Below, piece by piece: positions 21,131 to 31,500 of a DNA stretch of 64,000 nucleotides. The DNA lies in assembly GCA_024500155.1 (NCBI GenBank), contig CM044868.1, positions 38,450,165 to 38,514,164 on the forward strand, given 5' to 3'. Under the pieces are notes generated by a model. That model saw only the letters and a list, made by a program, of their open reading frames with translations, searched no databases and had not been told where the DNA came from. Numbering within the stretch: position 1 is the stretch's first letter; each line of letters starts with the position of its first letter. Source of the stretch: Chenopodium formosanum. Taxonomy: Eukaryota > Streptophyta > Magnoliopsida > Caryophyllales > Amaranthaceae. The translations under genes and the position numbers were made by a program.

Positions 21131-21139
21131 CATCGTGTC

Positions 21140-21344
21140 CTGCAGAGGCACAAACACTGTCGGATTTGGAGATGTACTTAAAGGAAAGTTCTCGAACGAG
21201 CATTCGGCACTCCTAGTTCTAGATTCAACCGTCCCTGGTGACCGGCTGATTGCTAATATAAGCCATGCCGGGTGCGTTTGGGAAACCATTTTTGATAAAG
21301 AAAAAATGCAAAGAAATAAGGAAAAAAAAAGATCAGGCGGTTAC
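21140..21344 (-). other. Predicted 5'UTR intron, accessory gene copy B
   Basis: Donor AAG|GTAACCGCCTGATC at 21344 and acceptor CCTCTGCAG ending at 21140, followed by GACACGATGG. It matches the intron at 757-992 of copy A in both borders, though the interior has diverged. Confidence 0.65.
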
Positions 21345-21511
21345 CTTGGAAGAAGGTGACGAGAGTTGTCGGTCTTGGGCGTCTGGTTGTGCAGGCAAAT
21401 TAAGGGGGACGACTGTCGGATGCTCTGGAAGTCAAAGTCTTTGAAAGTTAGAAGATTCAAGATTCTCTTAAAGATTCTCGCAAGTGTGAATCCAAGGAGA
21501 AGTCAACCAAC

Positions 21512-21519
21512 TATTTATA
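21512..21519 (-). promoter_or_regulatory. TATA box of the antisense accessory gene (copy B)
   Basis: Minus-strand TATAAATA about 170 bp upstream of the first intron donor, matching the box at 557-564 of copy A in position and sequence. Confidence 0.5.
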
Positions 21520-21635
21520 GAGGAGGTGAAAACTTGAGGTGAAAACCCTAGATTATTCAATAGTAAAAAGTAACAATTTGGCCAATCAAAGGCCGACACC
21601 TATCACAGGCGTCATGTGCCAAGCACGTGACCCCA

Positions 21636-21647
21636 GTGAGGGGTAAA
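21636..21647 (+). promoter_or_regulatory. Polypurine tract of element B
   Basis: GTGAGGGGTAAA directly before the 3' LTR at 21648. It matches the tract of element A and also appears inverted beside the 5' LTR (11826-11838). Confidence 0.75.
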
Positions 21648-22020
21648 TCTTTTAGGTATTTTATACCTGACCAAGTGGCCCAATCGGAGTCTAACATGTG
21701 TCACTGGAAGGGGCGCCACCTTGGACCTTCCAGATGGTGACACGTGTCAGGCAGATACCACCCTTGATTTGGGGTATTTGATGGTCCAAAGTAGACCAAT
21801 AAGAGAGCGACACGTGTTGCCCTAAGAGATGCCTAAATGGTCTCTTAGGATGAGCGACACGTGTCACTCAGATATTTCTTCTAAAATGGCGGCCTTCAAA
21901 GGCCCAAACTTTAAGACGTCGTTTTGTTGCGTGCCCTAATCCCTAGGTCACCAAACCCTAGGGAGGGCACACTTCCTCAAAAGATCATATAAATAGGGAC
22001 AGTTCCCTCATTTACGGGGA
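21648..22020 (+). repeat. Element B 3' LTR, truncated to U3
   Basis: Starts TCTTTTAGGTATTTTATACC (TG altered to TC) and closely follows the 5' LTR at 11199 through the CACGTG-rich U3 to TATAAATA at 21988-21995. It stops at 22020, 33 nt from the TATA box, about where transcription should begin. R and U5 are missing; an inverted LTR piece follows. Confidence 0.85.
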
Positions 22021-22217
22021 CTTTTTTGGGTGTTTTTGTCCCTCAGGAGAGTTACGTCACAAAGATTGGTCCGGCTGAGCTGTACCTGCAAAAACAACGG
22101 AGACTTTGGGTGGTGGAGCTCCGCCTCCAAAGATCAAGTTAGTAACTTGAAAGAGAATAAAGAGTACGGGATCTGCTTGGATTCAAAGCTCAGGTGTTTC
22201 TCTAATGAGAGAGAAAG
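22021..22217 (-). repeat. Tat-like LTR fragment (R-U5 only, inverted)
   Basis: Begins TTTTTTGGGTGTTTTTGTCCC, the reverse complement of a U5 tip, and runs through the GGAGCTCCGCCTCC segment seen at 30-41. It stops in R at 22217, where satellite begins. It faces the U3-only LTR to its left. Confidence 0.8.
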
Positions 22218-23264
22218 TAGCTTTGTCTTAACTGTTTTAAATGTGTTAAACTTTCATTTGACTCCATTAGCATTTTAAAATGCATTTGACTTTCATTTGA
22301 TTACAAAAGCTTTGTCTGAATCGGTTTGACATTCATTTTATTCAAAAAGATTTGTTTGAATGTATTGAACTTTCATTTGATTCCATTATCCGTGTAGAAT
22401 GCAATTGACTTTCATTCAACTTAAAAAGTTTTGTCTGAACCGGTTTGACTTTCTTTTAAGTCAACAAGCTTTGTTTAATGTATTTCACTTTCATTTGATT
22501 CCATTAGTTTGTAGAACGCATTTAACTTTAATTTGATTTAAAAAGCTTAGTCTTAATTGGTTTAACATTCATTTACACAAAAAGCTTTATTTAAATGTAT
22601 TTCACTTACATTTGATTCCGTTAGCTTTGTAGAATGCATTTGACTTTCATTTGATTCAAATAGCTTTGTTTGAATTGGTTTGACATTTATTTGATTCAAA
22701 AAGCTTTGTTAGAATGTATTTGACTTTCATTTGATTCCATTAGCTTAGCAGAATGCATTCGACTTTCATTTAATTTAAAAAGCTTTGTCTAAATTGGTTC
22801 GACTTTCATTAGATTCAAAATGCTTTGTTTCAATGTATTTCACTTTTATTTGATTCCATTAGCTTTGTAGAATGCATTTGACTTTCATTAATTTAAAAAG
22901 CTTTGTCTGAATTGGTTTGACATTCATTTACTCAAAAAGCTTTGTTTGAATGTTTTTTACTTTCATTTAATTCCATTAGCTTTCTAGAATGCATTTTACT
23001 TTCATTCATTTATAAAAGCTTAGTATTATTTTTTTTTTACTTTCATTTGATTCAAAAAGCTTTGTTTGAATGTCTTTGACTTTCATTTGATTCCATTAGC
23101 TTTCTAGAATGCATTTGCCTTTCATTCAATTCTAAAAGCTTTGTCTGAATTGGTTTGACTTTTATTTGATTCAAAAAGCTTTGTTCAATGTATTTCACTT
23201 TTATTTGAGTCTATTAGTTTTGTAGAATGTATTTGAATTTCATTTGATTTTAAAAGCTTTGTCT
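22218..23264 (+). repeat. Satellite block S3 (about 40-bp monomers)
   Basis: Same monomers and orientation as S1 and S2. It is bordered on the left by an LTR fragment and on the right by the truncated RT of element C (join at GCTTTGTCTA|ACCGTATAATC). No coding content. Confidence 0.85.
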
Positions 23265-23960
23265 AACCGTATAATCATCCGTTGGAAAGTAGCCGACACA
23301 TTCTTCAAGCCAAACGGCATCACTGTGTAACAAAATAACCCCTTATCAGTGATGTCTTCTGGTGATCTTTTTTCCACAAATCTGATTGAAGCCGGAGTAA
23401 GCATCCATAAAACTCATTAAGGCATGCCTGGATGTGGAGTCGACAAAACTCATTCAAGTCAATGTAATCTATGCACATGCGCCAGGTACCATTCGGCTTC
23501 TTTACAAGCACCACGTTTGCATCCCAATCAGGGAAGTTACATGATAGAATCAACCCGGCGTCTAACAACTTTTTTACCTCGGCAGTTGCCGCCTGACTTC
23601 TCTCCTCGCAGGAATTTCTTTTCTTCTTCCGAATGGACTTCTTTTTAGGATCCACGGCGAGTTTGTGGACAACAAGATCCGGGCTGATGCTTGACATCTC
23701 TTCCACTTCAAAGGCAAACATGTCTTTGAATTCTTTCAGCAGGAGGTTCAAGTCTGCACCCAACCTTTCAAAGGCGAGCCGTCCCCACCTTAAGAGTTCG
23801 TTGTAGACGTCTGTCGTCCAAAGGAATATCAATGTGCTCACCAACCGGCTAGGGATGGAGATCGTCTGACCGTTCCCCAGTCAGTGATTGCTATTTCTTC
23901 TCCTTCTTCACCTCCACCAGTTGATTACCTTTTCTTTTCTTTGCGGCTGCTGGAGGGGGT
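23265..23960 (-). pseudogene. Element C reverse transcriptase, truncated
   Basis: Minus-strand Tat-like RT, colinear with elements B and E: LLLKEFKDMFAFEVEEMSSISPDLVVHKLAVDPKKK, the NGTWRMCIDYIDLN fingers, then the region before the catalytic YIDD. It is cut at 23265 by satellite, so the active site, RNase H and integrase are missing. A deletion of KACPKDSYPLPKID-type sequence after IDYIDLN is also visible. Confidence 0.8.
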
Positions 23961-24640
23961 GAATCAGGGTCCTTGACCTCGTCAAGGTCTATTGTCTCCT
24001 TTGGCTGCAGCAGCCGTTAGCTTGACGTGTGAGATGTAACACTCCCTTGCCGTCTTTTGAACCCCGTTGAGGGAGCCAATAGAGCCATCATCCTTTTCAT
24101 ACTTTAGAAGTATGATAGTTGGGATGACGACGGCCTTGCACTTGTTAAGAGTGGGTCGGCCAAGAATGATATTGTAGGCGGTCAGCTCTTTAACCACCAG
24201 GAACTAAACGATCATATGTCGTCCTTTTCCCTTCTGCCCTAGCCGGATGGGTAGGTAAATTTGTCCGACTGGGTGTACGACTCCTCCACCAAATCCAACT
24301 AGAGGATGGGAGACGTCGCGCAGGTTGTTCAACTTGTAGTTAAGCTTGGACAGACACTTCTAGCTGATGAGATTAGAGGAGCTACCCGTGTCTATAAGGA
24401 TTCAGCCAACCAGCTGGTTGGTGACCTTTTCCTTGTTCCTTCTCAAAGATGAGGGCGTTTGGGAATGTCCCGCTGGTAGACAACCTGTCCATCATCAACC
24501 GAGTGGATAATCTTCTTAAGATGATCCTTGGTGCCCCGGATGGTCAGGCCACCGCATGCGAATTCGCCTGCCATAGTTTAGACCAGATCCTTGTCAATGT
24601 CCGAGCTACTAGTAGGCTGGGCAGTTTAAGATGACTGTCC
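23961..24640 (-). pseudogene. Element C protease region
   Basis: Aspartic protease segment between gag and RT. The active site reads LIDTGSSSNLIS (near 24400-24370, minus), so the DTG triad is intact here, unlike in D and F. The C-terminal part AYNIILGRPTLNKCKAVVIP is the usual retropepsin flap-end motif. In-frame stops and shifts break it. It would have processed the Gag-Pol polyprotein. Confidence 0.7.
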
Positions 24641-26362
24641 TGGATTCGTCTTGGAAGTAACTTTGGACTTCAAGACATAGGACTTCAGCAAGCCCTTGTT
24701 AGTCACATAGTCCAAAGTTCGCTTGAGGCTATATCATTCGTTGGTGTCATGGCCTACTTCTTCATGGAAATTACAGAATTTATTCTTATTTCACGACTGA
24801 ACAAAACTCTTCATAGGACTTGGCTTCTCAATGGTCAGTCGGTCCTTCACCTCTTTGAAGATGGTGTAACATTCTTTAGTGAATTCATACCGTGAGACAT
24901 ACTGTTTGAATTCTTTCTTTTCTTTTTGGACGACTGATCAGGCTCATCAACCGCCCTAACTTCTTTTTTCTTTTTGCTCTATTCACATTCCTGAGCTAGC
25001 TGAGCATAACAACTCTCTTTTTTCTTGTCGGACTTCTTAGAGTCCGACTGATGGCTGGACGAGCAGAGGCCAGTGGCTTGAATAAAGCTCTCTGCCTCTA
25101 TCAGCGCCTCTTGAAGGGTGAAAACCCTTTTTCGCACAAGGTCAAACTAAAAGGTCGACCCATCCTTCAGACCCTTGAAGAAATTAGTATAGGCTACCTT
25201 GTCAGACAACCCCTTGATCTAGATTCTCACCAAGTTGAACTGCCTAACATAGGAACTAATCCCTTCTCTCTCTCCCTGCCGAATGGTGCTCAAGTCAAGA
25301 CTTGTTTTCTTGGCAGGGATGTTCATTGAGAAGTTGTAGGCAAAAAAGAAGGCAAGCTTCCTAAAGTTGTCAATGCACCCGACTAGAACCATTGTTAGGC
25401 TATGCCCTTCAAGGTAGCAGGGAAGCATCAACACCACATAGCATCCTCCAACCCCTACGTGTGCATGTAGGCCATGAGGTGGTCCTCCGTGTTGGTGGTA
25501 AAGTCATTAGCACTTACCAACACATTCTTAGCCTTGGCTAGCTGTACCGCCTTGGTTATCTCCTTGGTGAACGAAGAAGTTTGTTCACCAAGTTTGAGCA
25601 GACAGAGCTGCTAGTCCAAAGGTTGGACATTGTATGCCGCCTGACCCCCAAAGAGGGTCGGCTGCATGATGTGAGGAGAATACGGGTCGTAGACCATAGG
25701 AGGTACGTATAGTGCATTCCCAATAATTTGAGGGCCAGAATGGACGGTATTATCACCTGTATGACTGTAGACGCATTTTTGAAGCTATCTGGAAAGCTCG
25801 AGGTAGAGGCTAACTTAGACAGCTACTGGTTCGGATTTTTCTCGATGACATGTTGAGCGTTGGTTTAAGTCTTCTTACTACTATCTGGCTCAATAGCACG
25901 GATGACCTTCCTTATGCCCGCCTGGGTAGAAGGATCATTGTCCAGTTAATGGCACGAGTAGTCTTTTCCTTGGGATGTGGAGTAGGCTGCCTGTTCTTGA
26001 CCGACTTCTTCCTCGCAGTTCGAGGAGACTCTTTAGCGGGCTGACCCTAGAGCCATTTTTTTTTTTCGATCAAGTCCTTGTTATGACCCTTTAAACTTGT
26101 CATGAGTTCATGAGCTCGTCTCTTGCAATTGGAGCCTAACCTCTGGCCGACTGGGTTTCCCCTTTCGGCTGACCAAGGGCCTGCTAGTACCCCTCCGACT
26201 ATCTCCCCGCTCCAAAGTATCTCTGGGTCGGATGTGCCTAGACATGAATGAACCATACCCGGCCATATATGTTTTGACCTGAGGATCATCATCCTCCTGG
26301 CCAGTAAAGACCTCTGGATGATAAGCCTTGGGGTCAAGACGCGGTACAGACTCTTGAACCAT
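24641..26362 (-). pseudogene. Element C gag
   Basis: ATG at 26362 lies about 33 bp after the primer site, and the product starts MVQESVPRLDPKAYHPEVFTG, as in element F at 55366. The capsid-like Retrotrans_gag part (SMNIPAKKTSLDLSTIRQGE, YVRQFNLVRI) is near 25219-25330. A Cys/His knuckle FCNFHEEVGHDTNE with its last Cys replaced by a stop lies near 24730-24790. Many stops and frame changes break the frame. Confidence 0.7.
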
Positions 26363-26368
26363 CTTTGA

Positions 26369-26395
26369 GGTACTCTCCCCACAGATGGCGCCAAA
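26369..26395 (-). promoter_or_regulatory. Primer binding site of element C
   Basis: On the minus strand TTTGGCGCCATCTGTGGGG directly follows the LTR end. It is the same class as TTTGGCGCCGTCTG in E (50975) and F (55333). I do not assign the tRNA. Confidence 0.7.
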
Positions 26396-26521
26396 TGTTT
26401 TGGGTGTTTTTGTCCCTCGGGAGAGTTACAGCTCAAAGAATAATCCAAATACGCCTATAATTTCAAAACAGCAGAGACTTCGGGTGGTAGGAATTCTGCC
26501 TTCGATAATCAAGTTAGAACG
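26396..26521 (-). repeat. Element C 5' LTR, U5 part (split by element K)
   Basis: Minus-strand LTR end (TGTTTTGGGTGTTTTTG on plus). It is interrupted at 26521 by the insertion of element K and continues at 32616-32982. The pentamer GAACG at 26517-26521 is duplicated at 32611-32615. Confidence 0.9.
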
Positions 26522-27241
26522 TGATGCAAGTCTAAGCATGGAGAACTTCGAAGATTTGCTTATCATGCATCAAGATAGCTTGTCCCTAAACATTGATTCA
26601 AGCCAAGCATTGCATGGACACTTTCTTGGATATCAAAGAAAAGCCACGGTTTGCTTAGTGACTTTTCTTGGAGTCTAGTTCACTTTCTTGAACTTTCTTG
26701 AATTTTCTTTACTTAGATTTTGCTTACAAGTTTTTACCTTTCACTTGAAAGGGTTTTTCTTGGTTCAAGCATTAGGATCTTTAATCTTTATTTAGTTCTT
26801 TAATTTTTATTTATTTATTTAGTTGCTTTAAAAATCAGTTAGTTAGCAAAATAAATCAGTTTGGTGTATGCCTGTGCGCCAAGGTGCTTGCTCTTCAAGC
26901 AAGTTAGAATTCTAGTTTAATTAGGATTGAATTAGGGACTTGTCCTAATCTTCCTAGGTAAACTAAGTCTTATAAATAGGGCTGTAAACACACGAATAAA
27001 TATACATAGAGATTAATATTCAGATTTATTTCTTAAGTTGCATACTTGAGTTTTTTGTTGATTGTGATCAATTGCTGTTTTGCTTGTTTTAGTTAAAACA
27101 TTCGTTTGGATTGATTAATTAGGTGGATTCTTAATTGATTAATCTTAGTTTTTGTTTAATTCTTGGTGGATTTCCTGTATAGAATTAGACTTAAACATAT
27201 CCCTTGTGTTTTGTTGATTTTCGGATCAATAATTCACATCA
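26522..27241 (+). repeat. Element K 5' LTR
   Basis: 720 bp, TGATGCAAGTC...TTCACATCA. TATAAATA lies at 26971-26978. It lacks the approximately 24-bp insert (CGTGTGCTTGTTCTCCAAGG region) found in the LTRs of element J, which marks two subfamilies. Confidence 0.95.
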
Positions 27242-27245
27242 TCTT

Positions 27246-27260
27246 TGGTATCAGAGCCAG
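27246..27260 (+). promoter_or_regulatory. Primer binding site of element K
   Basis: TGGTATCAGAGCCAG, complementary to the 3' end of plant initiator methionine tRNA, 4 bp after the LTR. Element J has the same site at 43018-43032. Confidence 0.85.
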
Positions 27261-27533
27261 ATTACGCAACTTCGGAAAAAATTAAACTGGGAACAATTGG
27301 CTGAGAATTTTTGCGTGATTTTTTTTGCATTGAACTCTAAAAACGTCCAGCTATCACCATATAAAATTTCATAATTTTTAGTTGAGTAACGCGTTCTACA
27401 CAGCCTCAAACATTTGGTGTTTGTGCACTGATTTGCGGATGGGAGTCCGGTTTTTGTGTTGCCTAGTTTTCCTTCAAGATTCGATCATTTAATCAAGATT
27501 TTTGCATGAACTGACTTGGTTTGTGTAGGAATC

Positions 27534-28520
27534 ATGAGTGACGAGGAGGTTCCACAATTTCCAAGGGGATTAACCTTAGAACAGGCTCAAAATCTTAGAA
27601 GAGATAGGCGAATTGACGAGTTGGCAACAAGGATGGATGAGATATTAAAAAGGCTTGATACTCTTGCAGGAGATTCTTCAAGGAAAGGGAATTCTAACCC
27701 TAATTCTGGTTCAAGTGAGGAAGAACAACCAAGGAGGAACCCAAGGAGGCCACGAAATAATTATTCCTCAAGTGATGAATCACCAAGGCCTAGGAGGAGA
27801 GATAGACCAAAGGATGATGATAGGAACCTTAGATTAGATCTTCCCGAATTCAATGGGAGTATGAATGAACCTGAAAAATACTTTGAGTGGATTAGAAGGG
27901 CCGAGACACTTTTTGATTACAAGGAGTATGATGAAAGGAAAAGATGCAAATTGGCTGAATTAAAACTGACCGGTTATGCTAGTCTTTGGTATGATAATCT
28001 AAAGAAGAAAAGGCATAAGGAGGGGCGTGCAAGAATCTCAACTTGGGAACAACTCAAGAAGCACATGAAAAAAAGGTTCGTACCTAGTGATTATATTCAA
28101 GATGTTTATCTTAAGATGCAACTTTTTAAACAAAATTCTATGACTGTTGAGAATTATATTGGTGAATTTGAAAAGTTATGCATGCTATGTGGCTTAGAAG
28201 AGATTGTTGAGCATAAGATTGCTAGATTTATTTCGGGGTTGAATGATAGTATTGCTGAAAAAGTTGAATTGCAACAATATTGGTCCTTTGAGGATGTTTG
28301 CAAGGTAGCTTTGAAAGTTGAAAAACAGATAAAGGGGAAGAAAGGGACATACACTAAGCCCTTTGTAAAAGGTTTCACTAAACCTTTTGAGAAGAACAGC
28401 TTGGAGAAAAGTGGTTCTAGACAAAATTTGAAGCTCCTAAAAAGCTTGTTGAAGATAGGAAGTGCTTCAAGTGTGGTAGTGTTGGTCACATTGCAACTAA
28501 TTGTCCATCAAAAAGAGTAA
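27534..28520 (+). CDS. Element K Gag (frameshifted near the C-terminus)
   Basis: Structural protein of virus-like particles. I take the ATG at 27534 (MSDEEVPQFPRG), conserved in J at 43308, rather than the one 18 bp upstream. The order is an acidic N-terminus, a Ser/Arg-rich basic stretch (residues about 55-95), and the Retrotrans_gag core (LDLPEFNGS..YFEWIRRAE, LWYDNLKKKR, MKKRFVPSDY, VENYIGEFEKLC). In J the frame continues into a knuckle CFKCGSVGHIATNC. In K, 22 bp are missing after GGTTCTAG (near 28418), so the knuckle is read out of frame and the protein ends at 28520. Confidence 0.85.
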   Translation: MSDEEVPQFPRGLTLEQAQNLRRDRRIDELATRMDEILKRLDTLAGDSSRKGNSNPNSGSSEEEQPRRNPRRPRNNYSSSDESPRPRRRDRPKDDDRNLRLDLPEFNGSMNEPEKYFEWIRRAETLFDYKEYDERKRCKLAELKLTGYASLWYDNLKKKRHKEGRARISTWEQLKKHMKKRFVPSDYIQDVYLKMQLFKQNSMTVENYIGEFEKLCMLCGLEEIVEHKIARFISGLNDSIAEKVELQQYWSFEDVCKVALKVEKQIKGKKGTYTKPFVKGFTKPFEKNSLEKSGSRQNLKLLKSLLKIGSASSVVVLVTLQLIVHQKE

Positions 28521-31500
28521 TGACTGCTCAAGAGTGGGAACAAGAACAAGCTAAGTGTGAGCAAGGTAGTGACTATGAAGAAAAGAACGAAGAGGAAAAC
28601 TTTGAAGAAGAGGAGGGGCATATTGACGAAATTGATCCCGAGACTCATGGTCAAAGTTTGGTTCTAAAAAGGGCACTACACTCTAAAACCTTACCTATGG
28701 AAAACAATCAAAGGGAGAAAATCTTTCTTACAAGGTGCAAGGTAGAAGATAGGTTGTGTGATATGATCATAGACACGGGGAGTTGCACTAATGTGGTATC
28801 TACTACTTTGATAGATAAATTGAAGTGGCCAACTACTGAACATCCAAGCCCTTATAAGCTTCATTGGCTTAATAATTCGAGTGATGTTAAGGTAACTAAA
28901 CAAGCCTTAATCTCCTTTTCAATTGGTAAATTTCATGATAAAGTTTTGTGTGATGTTTGTCCAATGGATGCTTGTCATATACTATTAGGCCGTCCTTGGC
29001 AATATGATAGATTTGTGAAGTTTGATGGAAGGACTAATGAGTACGTTGTGAGAAAAGGAGAAAAAGAGAGACCGGTTGCTTTAAAACCTTTGATAAGCAA
29101 CAAGTCTTCTAATGTTACCTCTAATTCCAAGAGTTCTTATTTGATTAGTGAGAGGGAATTAGAAAAAGAAATTTGCAGCAACAATGTGGTATATATACTT
29201 GTTTCTAATGAGATTCGAATTGATCAAAATAAACAAGCAAAGAGGCCGTATGAATTGGAATCTGTTTTAGAAGAATTCAAGGATGTCTTTCCTAAGGAAT
29301 TACCTCCGGGACTACCTCCTATTCGTGGGATAGAGCATCAAATTGACTTGATTCCGGGAGCACCATTACCTAATAAGGCAGCCTATAGAAGTAATCCGGA
29401 AGAAACAAAGGAGATGCAAAGGCAAATTGAAGAGCTTATGGCTAGAGGATACGTGAGGGAAAGTATGAGCCCTTGTGCTGTGCCTACTTTACTTGTCCCA
29501 AAGAAAGATGGGAGTTGGCGCATGTGTATTGATAGTAGGAGTGTGAATAACATCACTATCAAATACCGATTTCCTATTCCAAGATTAGATGATCTACTTG
29601 ATGAACTACATGGTTCACAGTTGTTTTCTAAGATTGATCTTATGAGTGGTTATCATCAAATTCGAATGAGAGAAGGAGATGAGTGGAAAACAGCATTCAA
29701 GACTAAGTTAGGGTTGTATGAATGGTTGGTGATGCCGTTTGGACTCACTAATGCACCTAGCACTTTCATGAGGTTGATGCATGAGGTACTTAAACCTTTC
29801 CTTGGCAAGTTTGTTGTTGTTTATTTAGATGATATTCTGATATACTCTAAAAATTTGCATGATCATTTACATCATCTAACAAGTGTGTTTAAAGTGTTAA
29901 GAGAGAAGAAACTCTATGCTAAGCTTGAAAAATGCTACTTCTTGGTGCCTAGTGTTAGTTTTCTTGGTTATGTTGTATCAAAAGATGGAGTTTCAGTTGA
30001 TCATTCGAAAGTAGAGGCTATCAAAACTTGGCCTATTCCTACTAATATGAGTGAAGTAAGGTCTTTTCATGGTCTAATTTCGTTCTATAGAAGATTTGTC
30101 AAGAATTTCTCAAGTATTGTGGCGCCTATGACCGAATGTTTGAAGAAGGACAAGGGTAAATTCGAATGGACTAAAGAAGCTCAAAGTGCATTTGAGTTGG
30201 TTAAAAAGAAGCTATGTGAAGCACCTATACTTGCGTTACCAGATTTCTCAAGTCCTTTTGAAGTTGAAACCGATGCTAGTGGAGTTGGAATTGGAGCAGT
30301 TTTACTCCAAAAGAAGAGGCCTATTGCATATTTCAGTGAGAAATTGGGAGGAGCTCGATTGAACTATTCTACTTATGATAAGGAGTTCTATGCCATTGTT
30401 AGAGCTTTAGATCATTGGAGCCATTATCTCCGACCTAATCACTTTGTGTTGCATTCTGATCATGAAGCATTGAAGTACATACATGGACAACAAAAGCTCA
30501 ATCCTAGACATGCTACGTGGGTTGAATTTTTACAGTCATTTAATTTTTCTTCAAGGTACAAAGAAGGGAAATCGAATGTTGTGGCTGATGCATTATCTAG
30601 AAGATACACTTTGATTGGAATTCTAAATAGCAAGCTACTTGGTTTTGAATTGATCAAAGAATACTACAAAGGTGATGATGATTTTGCTACATTGATTGAA
30701 GAGTGTTCTAAAGGAGCCGTGGGTTCTTATTTGCTGCAAGATGGTTTTCTTTTCAAAGGAAATCGACTTTGTCTTCCTAAGTGTTCTATTAGAGAGCTAG
30801 TTGTTAGAGAAGCTCATGGGGGAGGAATTGCTGGTCACTTTGGCATTACAAAGACCTTGAGTATGTTACAAGAACACTTCTATTGGCTTAAGATGCTCAC
30901 GGATGTACAACTAGTTATTTCTAGGTGTGCAACTTGTCAAAAGGCGAAGGCTACTTTTCATCAAGGCTTGTATACTCCTTTACCTGTTCCAGATTCACCT
31001 TGGGAAGATATTTCTATGGATTTTATTGTGGGATTGCCGAGAACACAACGGGGGAAAGACTCTATTATGGTTGTTGTGGATAGGTTCTCTAAGATGGCTC
31101 ATTTTGTTCCTTGTCACAAAGTGGATGATGCTATGAAAGTGGCGGAATTATACTTCAAAGAGATTGTTAGATTGCATGGAATTCCGAAAACTATTGTGAG
31201 TGATCGAGATACAAAGTTCATGAGTTTCTTTTGGAAGTCTTTATGGAAGCTTGTGGGAACTAAATTGCTCTTTAGTACATCTTACCATCCACAAACTGAT
31301 GGACAAACCGAGGTTACTAATCGTACTCTTGGTGCGCTTTTGCGTGGGTTAGTGAGTAAGACACAAAAGGATTGGGACATCAAGTTAGCTCATGCGGAGT
31401 TTGCTTATAATAGATCACCTACATATGCTACCAAACATAGTCCTTTTGAGGTAGTCTATGGAGTCAATCCGAAACTTCCAATTGATCTTGTTCCATTGCC

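Larger units (their letters stand above)
18468..21133 (-). pseudogene. Antisense accessory gene of Tat-like element B; H3-tail-like N-terminus
   Basis: A diverged second copy of the accessory gene, antisense to element B and placed between integrase and the 3' LTR. ATG at 21133 follows an intron acceptor by 6 bp, as in copy A. The product starts MAKTKQTTRRY, then an acidic Ser-rich region (DSSIRVPVSK, EECDEEYENPGPDDELGED), then the Transposase_28-like domain (AGLRFLLHP, IWQLASNSQVNIL, CGLSTEMPR). A short exon near 19797-19905 encodes AKIPAHKKPVLSAA. A coiled-coil region covers about 19070-18700, and an acidic tail ends at the TGA at 18468-18470. Damage: TAG at 20531-20533, further stops and a frame change near 20200, an in-frame 102-bp duplication, and TAG near 18687. 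Function unknown. Confidence 0.65.

Noticed and set aside
30460..30657. Antisense open stretch in K-family pol, repeated at 62739-62936
   Set aside because: It appears in each copy only because the sense strand is conserved; shadow of RNase H.
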